Shown: piece by piece, positions 25,274 through 33,026 of the stretch
Position numbering within the stretch: position 1 is the stretch's first letter
How the letters are laid out: each line of letters starts with the position of its first letter
DNA from: Nocardiopsis sp. CC223A
GTDB lineage: Bacteria; Actinomycetota; Actinomycetes; Streptosporangiales; Streptosporangiaceae
Reading direction: 5' to 3'
Length of the DNA: 64,000 nt
Assembly (NCBI RefSeq): GCF_030766825.1
Contig: NZ_JASFDV010000017.1
Location: 31,888-95,887, forward strand
The notes under the pieces: model-generated
What the model was told of the DNA's origin: nothing
The model's input: only the letters and a program-made list of their open reading frames with translations
Databases searched by the model: none
Translations under genes and position numbers: made by a program

Positions 25274-26779
25274 ATGCGAGTCGACGAATACCTGCAACAC
25301 GATGCCGTGGGCCTGGCCGAGCTCATCGCCACGGGCCAGACGAGCGCCCCCGACGTGCTGGAAGCCGCGATCAACCGCGCCGAACAGGTCGAACCCCGCC
25401 TCAACAGCCTCGTCCTGACGATGTACGACGAGGCCCGCCGCCGGGCCGCCCACCCGCCGCAGGGCCCCCTGGCCGGGGTGCCCTTCCTGCTCAAAGACCT
25501 CTTCCAGGACTACGCCGGATTCCCCACCTCCGCCGGGAACCGCGCCCTGCGCCGCGTGCCCGCCACCGCACACGCCGAGATCGTCCGCCGCTGGCTGGAC
25601 GCCGGGCTGGTCCCCTTCGCCAAGACCAACGTGCCCGAGTTCGGGGCCAAGGGCATCACCGAATCCCGCGAGTTCGGACCCGCCCGCAACCCCTGGAACA
25701 CCGCCCACACCCCCGGCGGGTCCTCCGGAGGCTCGGCCGCGGCCGTCGCCGCCGGCGTCGTGCCCGCCGCGGGCGGCAACGACGGCGGCGGCTCCATCCG
25801 CATCCCCGCCGCCTGCTGCGGCCTGTTCGGCCTCAAACCCGGCCGCGGCCGGGTCCCCTTCGGCCCCGCCTCGGGCGAACCCATGCACGGCGCCGCCGTC
25901 AACGGCGTCCTGACCCGCACCGTCCGCGACAGCGCCCTGCTCCTGGACGTCATGGCCGGACCCGAACCCACCTCCCCCTACCCCATCGCCCCGCCCGAAC
26001 GCCCCTACACCGCCGAGGTCGGCCGCGACGCGGGCAGACTGCGCATCGGCTTCACCGACCGCTCACCACTGGGCACCCGCGTCCACCACGAGGCGGTACG
26101 CGCCGTCCGCGACGCCGCCGCCCTCCTGGAGGCACTGGGCCACGACGTGTCCGAGGCCGAACCCGCCATCGACGGCCGCACCCTGACCGAGGACTTCCTC
26201 ACCCTCTGGTACGGATCCATGGCCGCCCTGGTCGACGGCATCAAGGCCGACACCGGCTGCACCGACGACGACTTCGAACCCGACACCCTCATCCTGGCCG
26301 CCATGGGCCGGGCCCGCAGCGCGGGCGACTACGTACGCGGCCACGACCGCTGGAACACCCACACCCTGGCACTGGCCGACTTCCACTCCCGCTACGACCT
26401 GCTGCTGACCCCCACCATCGCCGGTCCGCCGGTGACCATCGGCCGCCTGGACCCGCCGGCCTGGCTGCGCAGCGCCGAACGCCTCCTGGTACGCACCCGC
26501 ACCGAATGGCTGGTGACCCGCACCGACCTGGTCACCACCGAGGTCATGAACAACCTGGCCGCGACCCCGTTCACCCTCCTGGCCAACCTCACCGGCACCC
26601 CCGCCATGTCGGTGCCCCTGCACTGGACCGACGCCGGACTGCCGCTGGGCGTGCAGTTCATCGCCCCGGCCGCGGGGGAGGGGCTGCTGCTGCGCCTGGC
26701 CGCCCAACTGGAACAGGCCCGCCCCTGGGCCCACCGCCGCCCCGGCGGCGTGCCCTTCCCCGAACCCGCCACCGCCTGA
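25274..26779 (+). CDS. Amidase signature family enzyme
   Basis: 501 residues. The Ser-cisSer-Lys triad region is clear: catalytic Lys in PFLLKDLFQ near residue 77, the cis-Ser and nucleophile in TPGGSSGGSAAAVAAG and GNDGGGSIRIPAA. Such enzymes hydrolyse amides of small acids, nitrile-derived amides or oligomers; the substrate cannot be told here. The 'GTD' common before GGGSIR is GND in this protein. Regulation looks to be by a TetR-type protein at 25239. A strong hairpin lies downstream. Confidence 0.92.
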   Translation: MRVDEYLQHDAVGLAELIATGQTSAPDVLEAAINRAEQVEPRLNSLVLTMYDEARRRAAHPPQGPLAGVPFLLKDLFQDYAGFPTSAGNRALRRVPATAHAEIVRRWLDAGLVPFAKTNVPEFGAKGITESREFGPARNPWNTAHTPGGSSGGSAAAVAAGVVPAAGGNDGGGSIRIPAACCGLFGLKPGRGRVPFGPASGEPMHGAAVNGVLTRTVRDSALLLDVMAGPEPTSPYPIAPPERPYTAEVGRDAGRLRIGFTDRSPLGTRVHHEAVRAVRDAAALLEALGHDVSEAEPAIDGRTLTEDFLTLWYGSMAALVDGIKADTGCTDDDFEPDTLILAAMGRARSAGDYVRGHDRWNTHTLALADFHSRYDLLLTPTIAGPPVTIGRLDPPAWLRSAERLLVRTRTEWLVTRTDLVTTEVMNNLAATPFTLLANLTGTPAMSVPLHWTDAGLPLGVQFIAPAAGEGLLLRLAAQLEQARPWAHRRPGGVPFPEPATA

Positions 26780-26792
26780 CCGGCACACGAGA

Positions 26793-26821
26793 GGGGCCGC
26801 CCCCGCACGAGGGGCGGCCCC
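26793..26821. terminator. Bidirectional terminator hairpin
   Basis: GGGGCCGCCCC pairs perfectly with GGGGCGGCCCC (11 pairs, seven-base loop) between the convergent amidase and MDR genes. Confidence 0.75.
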
Positions 26822-26829
26822 GCCGCCGG

Positions 26830-27783
26830 TCAGACCTCCAGCACCAACTTGCCGGTCACATGACCGGTATCGCCCAGCGCGTGCGCCCGCGCCGCCTGCG
26901 CGAGCGGGAACACCTCCTGCACGTGCGCCCGCAGCAGGCCCCGCTCCACCAGGTCGGCCACCGCGGCCATCCCCGCGTGATCGGCCTCCACCAACAGACC
27001 CGCCACCCGCACCCCCAGCTCCTCGGCCCGGGCCCGCTGCCCGGGGACCACCGGCAGGATCGACACCGCGATCCCGCCCGGCCGCAACACCCCCAGCGAC
27101 CGGTCCAGCACCTCACCGGCGAACGGGTCCAGCACCACGTCCACGTCGCGCACCACCTCGGCGAAGTCCACCTCCCGGTAGTCCACCACCTCGTCGGCCC
27201 CCAACTCCTTGAGCAGACCGTGCTTGGCGGCACTGGCCGTACCGATCACATGCGCCCCGCGCGCCTTGGCGATCTGCACCGCCACATGCCCCACCCCGCC
27301 CGCGGCCGCGTGCACCAGCACCCGCTGCCCGGGCCGCACGTCGGCGGTGTCCACCAGGGCCTGCCAGGCGGTCAACGACACCAGCGGCAACGCCCCCGCC
27401 CGGACGTGGTCGATCCCGGCGGGCTTGCGCGCGAACGCCCGCGCCGGCCCCACCGCGTACTCGGCGTGCGAGCCGACCCCGTACGGGTACGGCAGCATCC
27501 CGAACACCTCATCGCCCGGCTCGAACAGGGTGACCCCGAAACCGACCTCCTCCACCACACCGGCCACGTCCCAGCCCAGCACCAGCGGCAACCGGTCCAG
27601 GAACCCGGCGTGCGCCCGGTGCTTCCAGTCGGTGGGGTTGACCCCCGCGGCGCGCACCCGCACCAGGATCTGACTCGGCCCGGGCGCCGGCCGGGGCAGG
27701 CGCACCTCCCGCAGCACCTCGGGGCCGCCGTAGGCGTCCTGGGAGATCGCCCGCATCATCGCTTCATCGCTCGTGTGACTCAT
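26830..27783 (-). CDS. Medium-chain NADP-dependent oxidoreductase (quinone reductase-like)
   Basis: 317 residues from ATG 27783; an alternative ATG at 27756 gives the usual family opening (MRAISQDAYGGPEVL). GroES-like domain first, with NPTDWKHRAHAG and GWDVAGVVEEVG. A Rossmann domain with HAAAGGVGHVAVQIAKARGA follows, then DEVVDYREVDF. It has no zinc-binding cysteines, so it is of the quinone oxidoreductase type. It is divergent from the GlxA-type regulator; the 70-base gap holds an inverted repeat that could control both. Confidence 0.88.
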   Translation of the reverse strand: MSHTSDEAMMRAISQDAYGGPEVLREVRLPRPAPGPSQILVRVRAAGVNPTDWKHRAHAGFLDRLPLVLGWDVAGVVEEVGFGVTLFEPGDEVFGMLPYPYGVGSHAEYAVGPARAFARKPAGIDHVRAGALPLVSLTAWQALVDTADVRPGQRVLVHAAAGGVGHVAVQIAKARGAHVIGTASAAKHGLLKELGADEVVDYREVDFAEVVRDVDVVLDPFAGEVLDRSLGVLRPGGIAVSILPVVPGQRARAEELGVRVAGLLVEADHAGMAAVADLVERGLLRAHVQEVFPLAQAARAHALGDTGHVTGKLVLEV

Positions 27784-27820
27784 GGGAACCAGCCTGCTCA
27801 CGTCCGGGCCGACGCACAAT

Positions 27821-27853
27821 GGCATGATCGCCATCTTTCGATACGATCGTGCC
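27821..27853. promoter_or_regulatory. Inverted repeat abutting the regulator start
   Basis: GGCATGATCG (27821-27830) and CGATCGTGCC (27844-27853) pair at nine of ten positions across 13 bases. The site spans the -35 to +1 region of the GlxA-type regulator and lies in the divergent promoter. It is a good candidate for an autoregulatory operator. Confidence 0.5.
27842..27847 (+). promoter_or_regulatory. -10 element of a leaderless promoter
   Basis: TACGAT ends six bases before ATG 27854 and lies partly within the right arm of the inverted repeat. Confidence 0.5.
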
Positions 27854-28813
27854 ATGAGCGCCGAACCCCGCCCGCACCGCGTCGCCGTCCTGGCCCTGGA
27901 CGGCGTCTACCCCTTCGAACTGGGCATCCCCGCCCGGGTGTTCGGCTCCGCCGACGGCCGCTACCTGGTGCACACCTGCGCCCTGGACGGCCCCTCGGTG
28001 CGCACCAACGCCGACTTCTCCGTCACCGTCGACCACGGACCCGAACTCCTGGCCCGGGCCGACACCGTCGTCATCCCCCCGTTCGACACCGAACGCATCA
28101 CCCGCACCCCCTCACCCGCACTGCACGCGGCCCTGACCACCCTGCGCCCGAACACCCGCCTGGTGTCCATCTGCACCGCCGCCTTCGTCCTGGCCGCCAC
28201 CGGACTGCTGGACGGACGCCCCGCCACCACCCACTGGGCGCTCACCGACATCTTCCGCGCCTGGTACCCCCGCGTGGACCTGGACCCCGACGTACTGTTC
28301 GTCGACGACGGCGACCTGCTCACCTCCGCCGGAGCCGCCTCCGGCGTGGACGTGTGCCTGCACCTGGTACGCCGCGACCACGGCAGCGAGGTCGCCAACC
28401 ACGTCGCCCGCATGTGCGTCGTCCCACCCTGGCGCGACGGCGGCCAGGCCCAGTACATCGAGCACCCGGTACCCGCCCCCGACCGCACCGGCACCGCCAC
28501 CACCCGCCAATGGGCCCTGGAACACCTGGACACACCCCTGTCCCTGGCACGCCTGGCCGCGCACGCACGCATGAGCCGCCGCACCTTCGTACGACGCTTC
28601 ACCGAGGAGGTCGGCACCAGCCCGGGCCGCTGGCTCACCGCCCAACGCGTGGAACGCGCCCGCCACCTGCTGGAGACCACCGACCTGACCGTCGACGAAG
28701 TCGCCTCCCGGGTCGGGTTCGCCACCGGAGCCTCACTGCGCCAGCACCTGCGCACCGCCCTGGGCGTCTCCCCGGCGGCCTACCGGCGCACCTTCCGCCG
28801 CACCGCGAGCTGA
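27854..28813 (+). CDS. GlxA-type AraC regulator with DJ-1/PfpI domain
   Basis: 319 residues. The N-terminal DJ-1/PfpI-like domain starts RVAVLALDGVYPFELGIPARV. It has the nucleophile-elbow region in RLVSICTAAFVLAATGLLDG, with a Cys as in active relatives, and TTHWALTD. A C-terminal AraC helix-turn-helix pair follows: SLARLAAHARMSRRTFVRRF and TVDEVASRVGFATGASLRQH. Such regulators often activate divergent redox or catabolic genes; here the divergent gene is the MDR reductase. An inverted repeat covering its promoter implies autoregulation. Confidence 0.92.
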   Translation: MSAEPRPHRVAVLALDGVYPFELGIPARVFGSADGRYLVHTCALDGPSVRTNADFSVTVDHGPELLARADTVVIPPFDTERITRTPSPALHAALTTLRPNTRLVSICTAAFVLAATGLLDGRPATTHWALTDIFRAWYPRVDLDPDVLFVDDGDLLTSAGAASGVDVCLHLVRRDHGSEVANHVARMCVVPPWRDGGQAQYIEHPVPAPDRTGTATTRQWALEHLDTPLSLARLAAHARMSRRTFVRRFTEEVGTSPGRWLTAQRVERARHLLETTDLTVDEVASRVGFATGASLRQHLRTALGVSPAAYRRTFRRTAS

Positions 28814-28873
28814 CCTCCCCACTATTCCCGTCGGAACCATAGGATCTCCGATACCGGACACCGAAAATCCTCA

Positions 28874-28903
28874 TTGGTCATCCCACGGGCACGGCCCTAA
28901 CGT
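28874..28903 (+). promoter_or_regulatory. Sigma70-like promoter of the F420-reductase-like gene
   Basis: TTGGTC, 18 bases, TAACGT. Start near 28910, followed by GAGGAGA ahead of ATG 28945. Confidence 0.45.
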
Positions 28904-28944
28904 CGAAGACACCACAACGCCACAACAAGCGAGGAGACGGTCCC

Positions 28945-29607
28945 ATGCGGATCGGCATCATCGGAGCGGGCAACATCGGCGGCAACCTCACCCGCGGACT
29001 CACCTCCCTGGGCCACGAAGTGCGGATCGCCAACTCACGCGGCCCCCACACCCTGGCCGACCTGGCCGCCGAGACCGGCGCCACCCCGACCACCGCCGCC
29101 GAGGCGGCACACGGCGCCCAGGTCGTCGTGGTCACCATCCCGCTCAAGAACATCCCCGACCTGCCCGAGGACCTGCTCGCCGAAGCCGCCGAAGACGTCG
29201 TCGTCATCGACACCAACAACTACTACCCGCGCGAACGCGACGGCCGCATCCCCGCCATCGAGGACGACGAGATCACCGAGAGCCGCTGGGTACAGCACCA
29301 CCTCGGCCACCCGGTCGTCAAGGTCTTCAACGGCACCTACGCCTCGGACCTGCTGGAGCGGCCGCGCCCGGCCGGAGACCCCGCGCGCATCGCCGTTCCG
29401 GTGGCCGGCGACGACGAGGCCGCCAAGAAGACCGTGCGCGACCTGGTCGACGCACTGGGCTTCGACACCGTCGACGCCGGGGGCATCGACGACTCCTGGA
29501 AGCAGCAACCCGGCACCCCCGTGTACGGGCTGCGCGGCTCGGCGGAGGAGGTCAGGGCGGCACTGGCCGCCGCCTCGCCCGAGCGACCCGCGAACTTCCG
29601 CGGCTGA
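28945..29607 (+). CDS. NADPH-dependent F420 reductase-like protein
   Basis: 220 residues. N-terminal NADP-binding motif (MRIGIIGAGNIGGNLTRGL) with NSRGP, the Ser/Arg pair that contacts the NADP phosphate. VVTIPLKNIPDLPEDL and VIDTNNYYPRERDG follow, then VKVFNGTYASDL. This is the F420-dependent NADP reductase family (PF03807); many actinobacterial members have unknown partners. It is preceded by GAGGAGA and its own promoter. Confidence 0.85.
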   Translation: MRIGIIGAGNIGGNLTRGLTSLGHEVRIANSRGPHTLADLAAETGATPTTAAEAAHGAQVVVVTIPLKNIPDLPEDLLAEAAEDVVVIDTNNYYPRERDGRIPAIEDDEITESRWVQHHLGHPVVKVFNGTYASDLLERPRPAGDPARIAVPVAGDDEAAKKTVRDLVDALGFDTVDAGGIDDSWKQQPGTPVYGLRGSAEEVRAALAAASPERPANFRG

Positions 29608-29653
29608 CCCACGGGCCGGGCGACACCGCCCGGCCCCTCCCCGGGCAGGCCGC

Positions 29654-29659
29654 TACCAT
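29654..29659 (+). promoter_or_regulatory. -10 element of a leaderless promoter
   Basis: TACCAT ends seven bases before ATG 29667, supporting that start over the ATG at 29658. Confidence 0.4.
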
Positions 29660-29666
29660 GGCCGCC

Positions 29667-30137
29667 ATGAGCACCACCGACCCAGCCCCGGCCGACGTCC
29701 GCGATTTCGGACACGAACTGGGCGTGCTGGTGCGCGGCTACCATGCCGCCGTCGACGAGGCCATCGGCGACCTGCCGCACGGGCCGCGCGGCTACCGGAT
29801 CCTGTCCGCGGCGGTGGACGGCGAACCCCTCAGCCAGCTGGCCCTGGCCACCCGGCTGGGCATCGACCGCACCGTGATGACCTACGTCGTCGACGACCTG
29901 ACCGCGGCGGACCTGGTGGAGCGCCGCCCCAACCCGCGCGACCGCCGCCAACGGCACATCGTCGCCACCGACCACGGCACCCGCACCCTGCGGGAACTGC
30001 GCACACGGGTGGTGACCGCCGAAGAGCCGCTGCTGGCCGGACTGGAACCGGGGGAGCGGCAGGTGTTCCGGGAACTGCTGCACCGCGTGGCCGCGGGACT
30101 GGAACCGGTGACGGGCGACACCGACGGCCCCTGCTGA
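29667..30137 (+). CDS. MarR-family transcriptional regulator
   Basis: 156 residues. Winged helix-turn-helix of the MarR type: LSQLALATRLGIDRTVMTYVVDDL is the recognition region (read in parts), and ERRPNPRDRRQRHIVATDHG the wing. The C-terminal dimerisation helix ends near residue 148. Ligand unknown. Immediately after the stop, in the same frame, lies the C-terminal half of a GNAT acetyltransferase. This suggests the ancestor was a MarR-GNAT fusion that has lost its middle. Confidence 0.87.
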   Translation: MSTTDPAPADVRDFGHELGVLVRGYHAAVDEAIGDLPHGPRGYRILSAAVDGEPLSQLALATRLGIDRTVMTYVVDDLTAADLVERRPNPRDRRQRHIVATDHGTRTLRELRTRVVTAEEPLLAGLEPGERQVFRELLHRVAAGLEPVTGDTDGPC

Positions 30138-30371
30138 CGGCCGCCGCCGGACCCCGCCGCCCGCGGACTGGGCCTGGGCACCCTCCTGGTCGAGCAGTGC
30201 CTGGACTTCGCCCGCCGGTCCGGCTTCACGCAGATGACCCTGTGGACCAACAGCGTCCTGACCTCCGCCCGCCGCATCTACCAGGCCCACGGATTCGCCC
30301 TCACCGACCAGGAACCCCACCACTCCTTCGGCACCGACCTCGTCGGCCAGAACTGGTCACGCACCCTGTGA
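30138..30371 (+). pseudogene. C-terminal fragment of a GNAT acetyltransferase
   Basis: The frame of the MarR gene continues past its TGA with DPAARGLGLGTLLVEQCLDF, the acetyl-CoA binding motif. ARRIYQAHGFAL and HHSFGTDLVGQNWSRTL follow, a normal GNAT ending with stop at 30369-30371. The N-terminal half of the domain is missing and there is no start codon. It fits a deletion inside a former MarR-GNAT fusion gene. Translation by readthrough is conceivable but unsupported. Confidence 0.65.
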
Positions 30372-30491
30372 CGGCGCCCGCCGCCCGGACGGCGGACACC
30401 GCAAGGAGGGAACGGCCGGACCTCGACGACCCGGTGCGGCCACGCAGCGCCCGCGACCACTCCTGCCTCGCCAAGATCCACACCCGCCCCC

Positions 30492-31565
30492 TCAGAACAG
30501 CCCCCACTCACCCCGCACCCGGTCGTACACGGCCCGTACCCCCGGCTCCCGCACCTGAGGAAGCCGCGCCAACACATCCAAGAACACCTCCCGGTCCGGC
30601 CGCGACCGCCGACAAGAGAGCATCTCCACCGACACCTCCCCGCGCAGCACCTCCTCGGGCACCCGACCCGACACCACCGCCAACTCCGGCCCGCCCGGCA
30701 ACGCCAGATGCGCCCAGGCCCCCGCGGCCAGCGGAACCACCGGAACCGACCCGCTCGGCCGCCACACCGCACCCGACCGCGGATGCACCGGGACCACCAG
30801 CACATCCGCATCCGGCTCGCCGACCCCCGGCCCGGCCAGCGCCACCCGCAGCCGCGAGGCCCCGACCGGGAACAGCGCCTCCCACGCAGCGGAGAACAGC
30901 ACGGACAACGGCCCCTCCCACACCATCCGCACACCCGCGGCGACCGCCACCAGACGCGCCAGCGCCACCCCCGCCGCCGCCTCCCACACACCTTCGTACG
31001 CAACAGCCCTGTTCCACAGCTCCAGCGGCCGCTCCGGCCAGGGCCCACCGGGCGCTTTCTCCCACCGGGCCGCCGCCAGCGCCTCCTCCCACCCAGGACA
31101 CTCCGAGTCCCCGCCCACACGCCTCACCGCGTCCGCCTCCAGACGCACCGACTGCCACAGCGAACAGTCATCGATCCGCGCCCCCACCATCCGGCCGCAC
31201 CTCGTGCACGCCAGATTCGGCCCGGAGGATCCGTCCAGCCCACAGCAGTACCCCACGCACCGCTCCGGAACCAGCACCGTCCCGCGCACATCACCCGGAG
31301 CCAGCACCACCGCACCCGCCGCACCGAGCGACACCCTGTACACGGGAGCGAACACCCCGAGTGCGGCCGCCCCCGCCTCACCCACCTCATCCCACGGCCG
31401 CCACGGCGGACCCCACCGGGCCGGGTCCACCGCATAGGTCCCAGGCTCCATCAGCACCGGCATCAGCACACCGTTGCCCCACTGCCGGTGCGCATGGTCG
31501 GGCAACACCACCCGCTCCACCGGCGCACTCAGCGTCGCCCCGCACCCCGCGCACACGAACACCAC
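30492..31565 (-). CDS. Hypothetical protein with zinc-ribbon-like cysteine pairs
   Basis: About 357 residues; one of two adjacent GTG codons (31565 or 31562) is the likely start. The N-terminus has FVCAGCGATLS, and a second cysteine pair appears in LACTRCGRMVGARID, so a metal-binding site is probable. The rest is Trp/Gly-rich without recognisable domain and ends VRAVYDRVRGEWGLF. I do not recognise the family beyond resemblance to uncharacterised actinomycete proteins. A GCGGGGG/CCCCCGC hairpin (31594-31611) sits in its leader. Confidence 0.6.
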   Translation of the reverse strand: MVFVCAGCGATLSAPVERVVLPDHAHRQWGNGVLMPVLMEPGTYAVDPARWGPPWRPWDEVGEAGAAALGVFAPVYRVSLGAAGAVVLAPGDVRGTVLVPERCVGYCCGLDGSSGPNLACTRCGRMVGARIDDCSLWQSVRLEADAVRRVGGDSECPGWEEALAAARWEKAPGGPWPERPLELWNRAVAYEGVWEAAAGVALARLVAVAAGVRMVWEGPLSVLFSAAWEALFPVGASRLRVALAGPGVGEPDADVLVVPVHPRSGAVWRPSGSVPVVPLAAGAWAHLALPGGPELAVVSGRVPEEVLRGEVSVEMLSCRRSRPDREVFLDVLARLPQVREPGVRAVYDRVRGEWGLF

Positions 31566-31593
31566 CAGCGAACCCCCACTCGTGCCGCACCCG

Positions 31594-31611
31594 GCGGGGG
31601 AGAGCCCCCGC
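31594..31611 (-). other. Leader hairpin GCGGGGG-AGAG-CCCCCGC
   Basis: A perfect 7-pair hairpin 29 bases upstream of the CxxC-protein start. It could act in the leader RNA or be incidental in a GC-rich region. Confidence 0.3.
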
Positions 31612-31800
31612 CCCTCTGTCGGACCGATACGGCCGATCCTGTCAGGGTCGGACACCGGCCGGACCGCCTGCACCGTCCCGTTGGCCACATCCGGCTCCGC
31701 CGCGCTGAGCACCAGGCCCCGCGCGTCAGGGCAGACCCCGCCCGGACGCCCGTTCATCCATGCCGAACGCGGCACCGGCGGGGGAGCACCGCACACCGAA

Positions 31801-31828
31801 CGGCCCCGGAACACCCGTTCCGGGGCCG
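31801..31828. terminator. Terminator hairpin after the small toxin-like gene
   Basis: CGGCCCCGGAAC pairs perfectly with GTTCCGGGGCCG across ACCC, 12 bases past the stop of the leftward gene at 31841. Confidence 0.7.
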
Positions 31829-31840
31829 AGCCGCCGCGAC

Positions 31841-32044
31841 TCAGTCGGACCTCACGTCCAGAGCGACCACACGATGACCGTAGACGAGCAGCGTCATGCA
31901 GTAGCCGAGCCCGCTCATACGCCGCACGAACGGATCGGAATGGTCGGGGCGGGGCCGGGCGAGAATGTCCGGGGCGTCGGCGGCCGCCAGAGCGAGCAGG
32001 GCCTCACCCGCACGGATGCGCGCCCGGAGCGGCAGACCGGCCAT
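31841..32044 (-). CDS. Small ParE/RelE-like toxin candidate
   Basis: 67 residues from the first in-frame ATG (32044). Similarity-bearing sequence (ITLSGAVRDQ) continues upstream of that ATG without a conventional start, so the true start is uncertain. The shape recalls small ParE/RelE-fold toxins: RARIRAGEALLALA helix, FVRRMSGLGYCMTLLVYGHRVVALDVR strands (read in parts). It follows a 40-residue ORF by about 40 bases on the same strand, an antitoxin-toxin order. The family call is tentative. Confidence 0.45.
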   Translation of the reverse strand: MAGLPLRARIRAGEALLALAAADAPDILARPRPDHSDPFVRRMSGLGYCMTLLVYGHRVVALDVRSD

Positions 32045-32081
32045 CTGATCGCGGACCGCGCCGGACAGGGTGATGTCCGCT

Positions 32082-32204
32082 TCACGCGGCGTCGGAGGCC
32101 CGGACGGTGACGCCCTCCGGCGGCAGGTCGGCGTGCGTGCGCTCCAGAGCGCGCCGAACGACGGCGTCCAGGTCGGGCGCGGTGTCGGGAGCACGGTTCT
32201 GCAC
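32082..32204 (-). CDS. 40-residue ORF, antitoxin-like
   Basis: GTG 32204 has TTGGAGGG immediately upstream, and codons are strongly biased to G/C in the third position, so it looks genuinely translated. The product begins MQNRAPDTAPDLDAVVRRAL and has one acidic amphipathic helix and an extended tail (PPEGVTVRASDAA). It lies 40 bases below the flavin reductase gene and just ahead of the small toxin-like gene. Function unproved. Confidence 0.5.
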   Translation of the reverse strand: MQNRAPDTAPDLDAVVRRALERTHADLPPEGVTVRASDAA

Positions 32205-32244
32205 GGGCCCTCCAAGGTCATCCGGCGCTCACGAGGCGAACGTA

Positions 32245-32898
32245 TCAAGACGCGGGGGAGAGGGCCGTCTCCGAACGATGTGAGTGCCCCAGCTCGCCCC
32301 CGAGCCCGAAATAGTGGCGGAAGCTGTAGACCAGCGGCCGCCACCGCACGGGATCGACGTGGTGCGTGCCGGGCACCACCACGCGCTCCTGTGCGTGGAC
32401 GCGCACCACCTCGGCCTCGACCACGACGTGGCCACCGGAATCGTCCGGTCGCACCCGGCGGGCCCTCGCCTCCAACTGCAACGGGCATTCGGCCACACGC
32501 GGCGGACCCACCAGGTCCGCCTCCTGAGCGGTCAGACCCGCCGCACCGAACTTGTCCGCCTCGAAACGGCACCCCGGCGGCTTCCCCCCGGGAACGGGGT
32601 ACCGCCCGGTCAGCGGCGCCAACCGCTCCACGTGCCCCCACAGGTCCTCCGAAGGCAGGTTCACCACCAGCTCCGGGCGTTCCCCCAGGTTGCGGGCCGT
32701 CTGGCCGGTGGCCCCCAAGCCCAGGACCACCGTCATACCCAGGGCCCACACCGAGGAGATGGGGGCCAGGTTGGGTGTCCCGTCGTCGTTGAGGGTGGAG
32801 ATCAGGGCCACCGGGGTGCCGAAATAGAGGATGCTCGGTTCGATCCGCAGGTGGTCACGGGAGTCGGTCGGCGCGTACACGTGTTCGTTGGAGGTCAT
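32245..32898 (-). CDS. Flavin reductase family protein (FMN-binding split barrel)
   Basis: 217 residues. Split-barrel flavin-binding layout: YFGTPVALISTLNDDGTPNLAPISSV is the typical first hairpin (read in parts), VLGLGATGQTARNL contacts FMN, and ELVVNLPS follows. LVYSFRHYFGLGGELGHS forms the family's C-terminal segment. It probably reduces or binds FMN as a partner of a monooxygenase, or acts as a flavoredoxin-like protein. No partner monooxygenase is adjacent. Confidence 0.82.
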   Translation of the reverse strand: MTSNEHVYAPTDSRDHLRIEPSILYFGTPVALISTLNDDGTPNLAPISSVWALGMTVVLGLGATGQTARNLGERPELVVNLPSEDLWGHVERLAPLTGRYPVPGGKPPGCRFEADKFGAAGLTAQEADLVGPPRVAECPLQLEARARRVRPDDSGGHVVVEAEVVRVHAQERVVVPGTHHVDPVRWRPLVYSFRHYFGLGGELGHSHRSETALSPAS

Positions 32899-33026
32899 GG
32901 TCAATGACCCTAGGCAGGGGACACTTCGGCAGACGACGAAGTGTGCCGGCACGAACCACCCGGGCGGGTGCCGGACGACCGACACCCCGCCGGGCCGGGG
33001 GCCCGGGGGAGAGGAGACCCCACCGT

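Noticed and set aside
30197..31708. Long Pro/Arg-rich open frame on the + strand.
   Set aside because: It is the shadow of the minus-strand CxxC protein gene, with low-complexity translation and no ribosome binding site or family.
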